From positions 1 to 34,420 of the forward strand of contig NZ_FOOR01000025.1 in the NCBI RefSeq assembly GCF_900113255.1: a DNA stretch of 34,420 nt, written 5' to 3'. Positions within the stretch are counted from its first letter, which is position 1; each line of letters begins with the position of its first letter. This DNA is from Novosphingobium sp. CF614. GTDB taxonomy: Bacteria > Pseudomonadota > Alphaproteobacteria > Sphingomonadales > Sphingomonadaceae. A program made the translations under genes and the position numbers. The notes under the pieces were generated by a model that did not search any database, had not been told where the DNA came from, and saw only the letters and a list, made by a program, of their open reading frames with translations. Of this stretch, positions 21,917-28,866 are shown one piece after another.

Positions 21917-22567
21917 TTGAGCCAGGGCAAGGCAGGCGAGGAGGCGGGGCTGGACGGCAAGCAGCGCGCAGCCCAATCCCGGCGTGCAGCGCTTGTCCGC
22001 GCCACGCGTGAGCAGATCATGGCGAATGGGCCGGGGAAAGTCAGCCTTGCCGAGGTGTTGCGACAGGCAGGGGGATCGAAGGCCACCGTGGCCAAGTATT
22101 TCGGTGATCGCGAGGGCCTGATCGCCGCAGCCATCAATGAAACGGCGCGCGATGCCATGCGCGAGTTGCAGCTTGAGATGCCCCACCCCGGCGTGACGCT
22201 GGAGGAGGGCCTGGTGCAAACGCTTGCGGGCCTTTTGCGGTTCTATCTGCTGCCCGAAACCCTGGTGGTCTATCGCGGGGTCATTGCCGCTGCGGGCACG
22301 CAGCTTGCCAGCGCATTCTATTCCGGGGGCCATCTGGTCGTGGTCGCCGAGCTGGCGGCCTTCCTGCGCAAGTGGGCAGGAAGCGACCTGCCTGCCACGC
22401 TGGATTGGGAGGGCGCCGCAGGCCAGCTTACCCACATGATCCGTTCGGGACCGTTCGAGCAGGCTCTGCTCGGGCTGATCGAGCCTGCGGTCGGCGAAGA
22501 GGTCATTCTGGCCCAGGCGCGCTTAGTGGCCAGAGTGTTCCTGCAGGGAACCATCACGAGGGATTGA
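21917..22567 (+). CDS. TetR-family transcriptional regulator
   Basis: A 216-residue TetR/AcrR regulator. The N-terminal HTH spans about residues 25-70, with KVSLAEVLRQAGGSKATVAKYFGDREGLIAAA as the canonical recognition segment. The rest is the helical ligand-binding domain, typical in length. The start is TTG 21917, supported by AAGGAG 6 bases upstream; no ATG or GTG gives a better fit. It lies 52 bases upstream of the Rieske oxygenase gene on the same strand, with a 5-5-5 palindrome in between. It probably represses that gene and is released by an aromatic ligand, which is inferred from position. Confidence 0.9.
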   Translation: MSQGKAGEEAGLDGKQRAAQSRRAALVRATREQIMANGPGKVSLAEVLRQAGGSKATVAKYFGDREGLIAAAINETARDAMRELQLEMPHPGVTLEEGLVQTLAGLLRFYLLPETLVVYRGVIAAAGTQLASAFYSGGHLVVVAELAAFLRKWAGSDLPATLDWEGAAGQLTHMIRSGPFEQALLGLIEPAVGEEVILAQARLVARVFLQGTITRD

Positions 22568-22585
22568 CGGCTCTCCGGATGAATG

Positions 22586-22600
22586 TGTACTAACGGTACA
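22586..22600. promoter_or_regulatory. Palindromic operator candidate before the Rieske gene
   Basis: TGTAC-TAACG-GTACA is an inverted repeat of 5-bp arms with a 5-bp centre, 18 bases after the TetR stop and 19 before the Rieske start. It overlaps where a -10 or early transcript region would be. TetR repressors bind palindromes of this size. Binding by the adjacent TetR is inferred. Confidence 0.55.
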
Positions 22601-22619
22601 TATTGTTTGGGAGATCGCC

Positions 22620-23690
22620 ATGAGTTACATTCGCAGCGCTTGGTACGTGGCCGGCTGGGACACCGAAATCGCGCAACGTGCCATCCTCGAGAGGCGCCTG
22701 CTGGACGAGAACGTTGTGATGTTTCGCGACGAAGGCGGGGCTCCGCGCGCCGTTTCGGGCGTGTGTCCGCATCGCTATGCCTCGCTGGCGATGGGGCGGC
22801 TCGACAACGGTGTCCTTCATTGCGCGTACCATGGCCTGGGTTTCGACGGCGGCGGGGCATGCGTGCACAACCCCTTCGGTGCTGTGCCCAAGACGATGCG
22901 CCTGAAGACCTATCCGGTGGTGGAGCGGCACAGCGCGCTCTGGATCTGGATGGGCGAGGCGGACGGTGCCGATCCGGCGGCGATACCCGATTTTGCCTTC
23001 AATGATCCTGCGGCAAGCTGGGTCGGCAAGGGTTATTTGAACGTCAAGGCCAGCTACGAGCTGGAAATTGAGAACATACTCGATCTCAGCCACATCCAGT
23101 TCCTCCATCCCACGACGCTGGGCAGCGGGGAAGTTGCCAATGGCACCTACGAATGGAAGCAGGACGGCGAATTCATCTGGTCCAATCGCACTGTCTTCGG
23201 CGAGGTGATGGTTCCGGAACTGGCCCAGGCCATGGGCGTGCCGGTTGGGGAAAAGGCGGACCGCTGGATCAACGTGCGCTGGCAGGCCCCGTCCAACCTC
23301 GTGATTTTCGCCGGAGCGGTGCCTGCGGGGCGCCCGCAGGCGGAGGGCCGCGAAACGCCCACGGCGCATCTCTTCACGCCCGAAACCGCTACAAGCTCGC
23401 ACTACTGGTTCTCGATTGCCTTCCCGCGCGCGATGGGGCCTCAGGGCGAGGAACTGGCCAATCGCGAAGTCGAGTTCCTCAAGGTTCCCTTTGAAACAGA
23501 CGATCTGCCGATGCTGGAGCAGCAACAGTGCAATCTCGGCGGCAAGACCCTGCGCGAGACGTCGCTCGGCTGGCTTCCCGGAGATGCAGCGGGGGCACGG
23601 GCGCGCAACATGATCTATGCCCGCATCGATGCGGAAGCCGAGAGCGCGGCATCGGCAGGAGACCACATGCCGGCCAGCATCGGCGCCTGA
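22620..23690 (+). CDS. Rieske non-heme iron oxygenase, vanillate O-demethylase oxygenase-like
   Basis: A 356-residue Rieske oxygenase alpha subunit of the VanA/phthalate-oxygenase group. The [2Fe-2S] motif is C49-P-H51 and C68-AY-H71. The mononuclear iron region reads NILDLSHIQFLH with bridging Asp155 and ligands His158 and His163. GGGAG sits before ATG 22620. VanA-type enzymes remove O-methyl groups from aryl methyl ethers or hydroxylate rings, with electrons from a VanB-type reductase. No reductase or ferredoxin gene is in this window, so a partner must be shared. The C-terminal tail is Ala/Glu-rich. It is controlled by the TetR gene just upstream in all likelihood. Substrate is unknown, but a methoxylated aromatic would fit. 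Confidence 0.93.
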   Translation: MSYIRSAWYVAGWDTEIAQRAILERRLLDENVVMFRDEGGAPRAVSGVCPHRYASLAMGRLDNGVLHCAYHGLGFDGGGACVHNPFGAVPKTMRLKTYPVVERHSALWIWMGEADGADPAAIPDFAFNDPAASWVGKGYLNVKASYELEIENILDLSHIQFLHPTTLGSGEVANGTYEWKQDGEFIWSNRTVFGEVMVPELAQAMGVPVGEKADRWINVRWQAPSNLVIFAGAVPAGRPQAEGRETPTAHLFTPETATSSHYWFSIAFPRAMGPQGEELANREVEFLKVPFETDDLPMLEQQQCNLGGKTLRETSLGWLPGDAAGARARNMIYARIDAEAESAASAGDHMPASIGA

Positions 23691-23696
23691 ATCAAA

Positions 23697-23739
23697 TCGG
23701 CGCGCAGCCGCCCATTTGCAACGGACAGCCGCGCGCCGA
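23697..23739. terminator. Bidirectional hairpin between convergent Rieske and small-protein genes
   Basis: TCGGCGCGC (23697-23705) pairs with GCGCGCCGA (23731-23739). The stem is 9 bp and the loop 25 nt, placed 6 bases after the Rieske stop and 19 before the stop of the gene on the other strand. There is no T-run. Confidence 0.45.
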
Positions 23740-23758
23740 CAGTGCGCCCTTGGGGGGC

Positions 23759-24001
23759 TTACTTGCTCTTGCGGAAAAGCAGCGAGGCGAGGAAGAGGAT
23801 GGTCTTGGCGTCGAGCAGCTTTAGGGCCGCGCGCGCCTCTTCCGGGGTCACCTTGGCGACCATCGGCATGGCGCCGAAGATCTTGCCGCGGATCACCAGG
23901 TTGTCGCCGTCGCGCTCGAAGCGGCGCACGGCCATCAGTTCCTTGTCGTTGGCGTCCAGGATCTTCATCACCGGCGCCTTCTTCTTTCCTTGCTTGGCCA
24001 T
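23759..24001 (-). CDS. Small basic protein of unknown function (80 aa)
   Basis: An 80-residue protein that I do not recognise. The N-terminus is Lys-rich (MAKQGKKKAP). The centre looks like a small beta domain (VMKILDANDKELMAVRRF, then GDNLVIRGKIFGAMPMVAKV), and the end is a hydrophobic helix (AKTILFLASLLFRKSK) flanked by basic residues. It could be a membrane-anchored or membrane-associated accessory protein. Its ATG overlaps the stop of the upstream phytoene-dehydrogenase-like gene (TGATG), so it is translated from the same mRNA and is a real gene. Being coupled to a flavoprotein oxidoreductase suggests a helper role, but nothing in the sequence names one. GTG 24004 is an alternative start. 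Confidence 0.8.
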   Translation of the reverse strand: MAKQGKKKAPVMKILDANDKELMAVRRFERDGDNLVIRGKIFGAMPMVAKVTPEEARAALKLLDAKTILFLASLLFRKSK

Positions 24002-25587
24002 CACACAGGCTCCCCGCAGACCTTGTCGTATTCGATGTCGAGGTCATCCATCATCTGGATGGCCGTGGCGCGTCCGGCGCCGAACACGCCGCCGCCCGGG
24101 TGCATGAACGGGCCGACGAGGTAGAGGCCCTCGATGCCCGGCACGCGCAAGGAGCCGAGGTCCGAGGTCGGGCGGTGGGCCATTGACTGGTAGAAGAACG
24201 GCGCGCAGCCGTGGATGTCGCCCTTGACGAAGCTGGCCGGACTGTCGCGCTCGTGGTCGATGGGCGAACGGATCAGGCGTCCGGTGATGTTGTCGTCGGT
24301 CAGGTTCGCGTAGAACTTGCGGTACTGCGCCAGCGCCTTGTCCGCGACTTCCTCCTTGCGCTCGTCCCACGATGACGGGCCGCCCGGATAGAGATCGTAG
24401 GGTGCGAAGTTGACGCCGTAGAACACGCCGGCATCTTCGGGCGCGCGGCTGGGATCGAAGATCGTGTTGTCGCCGCCCGCGATCAGGCGCTCGGACACTT
24501 CGCCGCGGCGCAGCTTGTCGTATTCGAACAGCATGTCGCGCATGGTGTAGAAGTCCATGAGCTCGGTCATCATGGCGTTGCAGTCGTTGCCGACCTTGAG
24601 CCTGAGGCGCTCCTTCAGCGTCATGTGCGTAAGGTTGATCGAGAAAGTGGACTGGGTGACGCGCTCGGCACGGTCCAGCACCGGCTCGGGCGTTTCGGCC
24701 ACGAACTTGCGCAGCACGTGCGGGTGGATCGCGCCGATCACGCCGTCCTCGGCCATGAAGGTCTCGCCGTCGATCAGTTCGAGGCCGACAGCCTTGCTGT
24801 CCTTCACGATGACGCGGCGGACCTCGGCGTTGCAGCGCACTTCACCGCCGAAATGTTCGATCGCGCGCACCAGTGCGTGGGACAGCTGGCCCGAGCCGCC
24901 CTTGGGCATCGAACATCCGTAGGTGTGCACGATGCCGGGCATCACGAAGGCGCCCATGCCGGTGCCCAGTTCATCGGGCATCTGCAGGTTCTCGGTGACC
25001 ATGCGCACGATGTGCAGCTTGAGCAGGTCGCTTTCGAAGTAGTGGCTGACCACGTCGAGCGCGCTGCGCTGCATGAGGTCGAGCAGGAAGCGGCCTTCGT
25101 CCGACTGGTCCATCATGGCCACGAACGCGCCGAGCGGGAAGGGCGGCGAATAGAGCCCGGCAACCAGCATCGGCAGGGCCTGCTGGCTCATCTGCACGAA
25201 CTTGCGATAGGCTTCGGCATCGCGCGCGGAGGTCGTGCGGGCCAGTTCCTCGCAGGTGCGGTCCAGATCCTTGTAGCTGCGGATGACGGTGCCATCGTCC
25301 CAGATGCTGACGTGGATCAGGTCGGGGTAGATGTATTCCAGGCCGAACTTGGAAATCAGGCCCAGCTCGTCCTCGCGCAGCATCGGGTTGCCCTGGATCA
25401 TGATGTGCACGTTGGAGTGCTCGTCATGCCAGAACCCGGGGTGGATCAGCTCGCGCGTGGAAACGCCGCCGCCGTAGTGGGGCTTGCGTTCGAGGACGAG
25501 CACCTTCTTGCCCGCCTTGGCCATGTAGGCCGCGGCAACGAGGCCGTTGTGGCCCGCGCCCATGACGACGACGTCGTACTGGCTCAT
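24001..25587 (-). CDS. NAD(P)/FAD-dependent oxidoreductase, phytoene dehydrogenase-like
   Basis: A 528-residue flavoprotein of the CrtI/amine-oxidase-like superfamily. The N-terminal Rossmann motif reads VVMGAGHNGLVAAAYMAK, then KVLVLERKPHYGGG. The C-terminal FAD motif is GLYLVGPFMHPGGGVFGAGR. Central stretches include CSMPKGGSGQLSHAL, typical of this family. Carotenoid desaturases have this fold, but so do oxidoreductases found in aromatic and terpenoid catabolic clusters. No carotenoid genes are near. Its start overlaps the upstream SDR stop (ATGA) and its stop overlaps the small-protein start, giving a tight SDR - oxidoreductase - small protein operon. A dehydrogenation of a hydrophobic substrate is likely. 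Exact reaction unknown. Confidence 0.92.
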   Translation of the reverse strand: MSQYDVVVMGAGHNGLVAAAYMAKAGKKVLVLERKPHYGGGVSTRELIHPGFWHDEHSNVHIMIQGNPMLREDELGLISKFGLEYIYPDLIHVSIWDDGTVIRSYKDLDRTCEELARTTSARDAEAYRKFVQMSQQALPMLVAGLYSPPFPLGAFVAMMDQSDEGRFLLDLMQRSALDVVSHYFESDLLKLHIVRMVTENLQMPDELGTGMGAFVMPGIVHTYGCSMPKGGSGQLSHALVRAIEHFGGEVRCNAEVRRVIVKDSKAVGLELIDGETFMAEDGVIGAIHPHVLRKFVAETPEPVLDRAERVTQSTFSINLTHMTLKERLRLKVGNDCNAMMTELMDFYTMRDMLFEYDKLRRGEVSERLIAGGDNTIFDPSRAPEDAGVFYGVNFAPYDLYPGGPSSWDERKEEVADKALAQYRKFYANLTDDNITGRLIRSPIDHERDSPASFVKGDIHGCAPFFYQSMAHRPTSDLGSLRVPGIEGLYLVGPFMHPGGGVFGAGRATAIQMMDDLDIEYDKVCGEPV

Positions 25588-26396
25588 GCGTGTACTCCTG
25601 CAAAGAGATCCCGGAAACCGATCAGGCCGGGGACATGGACGGCGCAGCCCGCGTCGGCGGTCAGCACCTGGCCCGTGATGTTGCGCGCCGCACCCGACGC
25701 AAGGAAGGCGATGGCCTCGGCGATGTCCTCGGGCTGGCCCAGCTTGGGAAGCAGGGATTCGCCTTCGACCACCTCGCGCAGCGGCACGGGGAACGCCTCG
25801 CGCAGGGCAGGCGTCATCGTCATGCCCGGGGCCACCGCGTTGCAGCGGATGCCCTGCTTGCCGTGGCTGGTGGCAATGGCGCGGGTCATCTGGATGATCG
25901 CGGCCTTGGACGAGGAATAGGCCGCCTGGATCATGTGCCCCTGCAGGGCGAGGTTCGAGACGGTGTTGACGATGTTGCCGGTCGTCTCGCGCAGGTGCGG
26001 CAAGGCCGCGCGGCAGCCGATCATCGTGCCGCGCGCGTTCACCGCGAAGGTGCGGTCCCACAGCGCGGTAGACATCGTCTCGATGTCGTTGTCGGCCTGC
26101 GCGATATCGGGGCCGAGCAGCGCGGCGTTGTTGACCAGCACATCGAGCCGACCGAAATGCGCGACGGTGTCGGCGATCATTGCCTCGACCGAGGCTTCGT
26201 CCTCGAGGTTCAGCGCGATCGCGATGGCGCCGTCGATCTCTGACGCCAGCTTTTCGGCCGCGTCATGGGCGATGTCGGCAATGGCGACCTTGGCCCCGCG
26301 CGAAGCCAGGAGCCGGGCGGTGCACGAACCGATCCCACCCGCGCCGCCGGTGATGATCGCAACTTTTCCATCCATGAAAATGGCATCGCGTGTCAT
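25584..26396 (-). CDS. SDR-family oxidoreductase
   Basis: A 270-residue classical SDR. TGGAGGIG (16-23), NNAA (89-92), Ser147, Tyr160 and Lys164 (YSSSK) give a complete active site, and an aspartate after strand 2 (IADI) favours NAD. The C-terminus is longer than usual (HVPGLIGFRDLFAGVHA). GGGAGAG precedes ATG 26396. It is the first gene of the operon with the phytoene-dehydrogenase-like enzyme and diverges from the HxlR regulator, whose operator candidate lies between. Substrate not assignable. Confidence 0.93.
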   Translation of the reverse strand: MTRDAIFMDGKVAIITGGAGGIGSCTARLLASRGAKVAIADIAHDAAEKLASEIDGAIAIALNLEDEASVEAMIADTVAHFGRLDVLVNNAALLGPDIAQADNDIETMSTALWDRTFAVNARGTMIGCRAALPHLRETTGNIVNTVSNLALQGHMIQAAYSSSKAAIIQMTRAIATSHGKQGIRCNAVAPGMTMTPALREAFPVPLREVVEGESLLPKLGQPEDIAEAIAFLASGAARNITGQVLTADAGCAVHVPGLIGFRDLFAGVHA

Positions 26397-26463
26397 GTCG
26401 TGCTCTCCCGTCCATTGACTGTCTTGGCAGCCATCATAAACAGGGCGGCGATGGAAAGAAGAC

Positions 26464-26479
26464 GGCACTTTTTTGTGCC
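26464..26479. promoter_or_regulatory. Palindrome in the SDR / HxlR divergent promoter
   Basis: GGCAC-TTTTTT-GTGCC is an inverted repeat with 5-bp arms around six T, 68 bases upstream of the SDR start and 19 before the proposed GTG start of the HxlR gene. It is a good candidate operator for that regulator, which would then control both directions. Confidence 0.45.
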
Positions 26480-26497
26480 CCTTACGGGCTTGTACGC

Positions 26498-26932
26498 GTG
26501 ACCTCGCGGGACGGGCAGCATGACGAGGCGCTCGCGCGCCTGAGGGGCGAAATGAAGGCACACGGGCATGACCGCGAAGCGCCTTCGCGCTCGGTCATGG
26601 GGATGCTGGGCGACCGCTGGACCATGCTGATCCTGATCCTTCTGAAGCTGGGCGAATGGCGCCATGCCGAGCTGCGCCGCACGATGATCTCGCTGTCTTC
26701 GGAGCAGGCGATTTCGCAGCGCGTGTTGACGATGAAGCTGCGCGCGCTGGAACGCGACGGTTTCGTGCTGCGCAGCGTGTCCGACGACGTGCCGCTCAAG
26801 GTAACCTATTCGCTATCCCCGATGGGCCGCGACCTGGCCGAGCGTGGGGAGCAGATGATCGCGTGGATCAACGCTCGCGCCGATGCGATCCATGCCGCGC
26901 GCATCGCCTGCGATGCTGCGAGCGAGGACTAG
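26498..26932 (+). CDS. HxlR-family winged-helix transcriptional regulator
   Basis: A 144-residue MarR-like HxlR protein if it starts at GTG 26498, or 126 residues from ATG 26552, which has a good GAGGGG upstream. I favour the longer form because the helix ALARLRGEMKAHGHDREAP before the domain looks conserved in style, but the shorter one is quite possible. The core reads MLGDRWTMLILILLKLGEWRHAELRR, followed by SEQAISQRVLTMKLRALERDGFVLRS, the winged helix that binds DNA as a dimer. HxlR regulators often sense reactive electrophiles or quinones. It diverges from the SDR operon. Its stop and the LysR stop share the palindrome CTAG (26929-26932). Confidence 0.8.
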   Translation: MTSRDGQHDEALARLRGEMKAHGHDREAPSRSVMGMLGDRWTMLILILLKLGEWRHAELRRTMISLSSEQAISQRVLTMKLRALERDGFVLRSVSDDVPLKVTYSLSPMGRDLAERGEQMIAWINARADAIHAARIACDAASED

Positions 26933-27915
26933 TTCGCGGGCTGCTGGCTCATCCGGAAGGCCATTTCGACCTCGTCGCGCTTGCTTTGCGCATCCTCGTT
27001 CGGAGTGGGTGCGCGCCCTTCCGAGCACTGGGCCAGCCGCTCCACCACCCAGCGCAGGGCCGGATCGTTGGTGTTGCTCACGTGCCATTGCACCGCCTCG
27101 CGGATGGGCGGGATGGTGAAGGGGGTCTCGCGCGTCACCAGCGGCAGGTTGCGCGCGAAGGTTTCGGCCATGCGGCGGTGCACGGTGGCGATGCGGTTGG
27201 TGCCGATCACCAGCCCGGCGAGCGAGAGGAAGGTGGGGGCCACCACTTCCACCCGGCGCTGCTGTTTCTGGCGCTTGACGAACCATTCGTCGAAGGCAGC
27301 GACACGGGCCTTGCCGAAGCGCGCGGTGACATGGCCGAGCTGGAAATAGAGCTCGCGCGTCATCTCGCCCTGCATCGCCGGATTGTCTTCCCAGCCCAGC
27401 ACCACGTAGTCGTCCTCGAACAGCACCTGGCTGGGGTGGTCGGTCGAGATCGCGTAATCGATGGTCAGCAGCAGGTCGATATAGCCGCGTTCGAGCGTTT
27501 CCACCGGTGAATCGTTCATCGGCTGGATTTCGAAGCGGATCCCCGGCGCTTCCTTTTCCATGAGGGCCAGCGCGTGGGACAGCAGGACTTGCGTCGAATA
27601 GTCCGAGGCCATGATCCTGATCTGCCGATCGGCGGTGGCCGGATCGAAGGGCGGCGCAACGGTGATCGTCGTGCGAATCTGTTCAAGGACCGCCCGTACC
27701 GGCTCGATAAGCTCTTCGGCGCGGGAGGTGAGGATCATGTTGCGGCCCTTCACGACCAGCAATTCATCCCCGAAATAGTCGCGCAGGCGGCCCAGCGCGC
27801 TGGAGGTGGCCGATTGCGAGAGGCACAGCTTGTCCGCGGCGAGCGAAACGCTCCGCTCTGTCAGCAGCGCATCGAGTGCCACCAACAGGTTGAGGTCGAG
27901 CCTTCCGAAACGCAT
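26929..27915 (-). CDS. LysR-family transcriptional regulator
   Basis: A 328-residue LTTR of the NodD/NahR-like group. The HTH begins DLNLLVALDALLTERSVSLAADKLCLSQSATSSALGRLR, and the rest is the two-subdomain effector region. ATG 27915 is chosen over ATG 27921 because GGAG at 27925-27922 stands 6 bases before it but directly abuts the earlier one. This subgroup typically senses phenolic compounds and activates catabolic operons. Unusually it is the last gene, only 18 bases downstream of the epimerase, in the same direction as the TonB-sulfatase operon, instead of divergent from its target. It may be autogenously controlled with that operon. Confidence 0.92.
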   Translation of the reverse strand: MRFGRLDLNLLVALDALLTERSVSLAADKLCLSQSATSSALGRLRDYFGDELLVVKGRNMILTSRAEELIEPVRAVLEQIRTTITVAPPFDPATADRQIRIMASDYSTQVLLSHALALMEKEAPGIRFEIQPMNDSPVETLERGYIDLLLTIDYAISTDHPSQVLFEDDYVVLGWEDNPAMQGEMTRELYFQLGHVTARFGKARVAAFDEWFVKRQKQQRRVEVVAPTFLSLAGLVIGTNRIATVHRRMAETFARNLPLVTRETPFTIPPIREAVQWHVSNTNDPALRWVVERLAQCSEGRAPTPNEDAQSKRDEVEMAFRMSQQPAN

Positions 27916-27933
27916 TGCCATCTCCGGCGCTTC

Positions 27934-28854
27934 TCAGGCCAGGGTGGCGAGGGCGCTGGAGACGAGCTTAGCAATATCCCCGTCATGTGCAAAACCCGCA
28001 CTTTCGGCCGAAGGCGTCGCCAGCGGCGGCTGCGCGGCAAATGCGGCCTCCAGTGCGGCATCGGGCTCATAGGTGACAAGGCCGGCATCGACGCCGCACT
28101 GGCGTGCGACTTCGGCGGCGAGATCCCCCATGGAAACGCGCAGCGCCGGCAGCGTAACCGCGCGGGTCGGCGGCAGAAGGGCGCTGTCGAGGCTGAGCGC
28201 ATGGACGAAGTTCGCGGATACGCAGGCCACCGATTCCGCCCAGATCGTGCCTTGTGCCGAGACCGGGCAGGTAAATGCCTCGCCCGCCTTGAGTGCGTGG
28301 AACAGGTTGCTCATGAAGGCGGACTTCATGCCTGAAGGCCCCTTGGGGCGGGCCAGGATGCCCGGCAGGCGTACCGTGACGCCGTCGATCATGCCCCGGT
28401 TCGAGAACATGGCCACGGCATGTTCCATCATTGCCTTGTGTCCGCCGTAGATCATCTTGGGCGAAAGCGGGGTTGTATCGTCGACGAAGTCTGGCAGGGG
28501 GTCGCCATAGACGGCAATCGAGCTGGCATAGGCAACGCGCAGCCCCGGCTTCAGGGCACTGGCTTCAAGCAGCAGGTCGTACATCGCGTCGATGTTGATC
28601 CGGCGCGAGGCTTGCGGATCGGCTTCGGCCGCACCGCCTGGCACGGTGGCGAGGTGGACGAGGGCATCGCAGCCATCGCCCAGTGCCTGCGCCCGCACGC
28701 CCGCATCGCCGAAATCGCCCTCGATGGCCGTGGCATCGGCCGGAATGCCGCCGGCATGGGTGTCCAGTCCGACAACCGCGTGGCCTGCATCGGTCAGGTC
28801 CGAGACAAGCTGACGGCCGACGAAGCCGCCGGCCCCGGTGACGAGGATCTTCAC
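27934..28854 (-). CDS. NAD-dependent epimerase/dehydratase-family protein
   Basis: A 306-residue extended SDR. TGAGGFVG near the N-terminus (6-13) binds NAD, and the active site is YASSIAVYG followed by YGGHK (Tyr and Lys). The segment HKAMMEHAVAMF and the GTIWAESVACVSANFVHAL substrate region resemble the D-erythronate dehydrogenase (DenD)-like and sugar epimerase branch. It lies 12 bases after the sulfatase gene and 18 before LysR. It could oxidise a polyol or sugar acid released from a conjugate, or act on an aromatic side chain. Both are inferences. Confidence 0.9.
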   Translation of the reverse strand: MKILVTGAGGFVGRQLVSDLTDAGHAVVGLDTHAGGIPADATAIEGDFGDAGVRAQALGDGCDALVHLATVPGGAAEADPQASRRINIDAMYDLLLEASALKPGLRVAYASSIAVYGDPLPDFVDDTTPLSPKMIYGGHKAMMEHAVAMFSNRGMIDGVTVRLPGILARPKGPSGMKSAFMSNLFHALKAGEAFTCPVSAQGTIWAESVACVSANFVHALSLDSALLPPTRAVTLPALRVSMGDLAAEVARQCGVDAGLVTYEPDAALEAAFAAQPPLATPSAESAGFAHDGDIAKLVSSALATLA

Positions 28855-28866
28855 GCGCGATCTCCC

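Noticed and set aside
24001..25587. Carotenoid biosynthesis gene crtI
   Set aside because: The fold matches but there are no crtB, crtE or crtY neighbours, and the context is catabolic with a coupled SDR and small protein.
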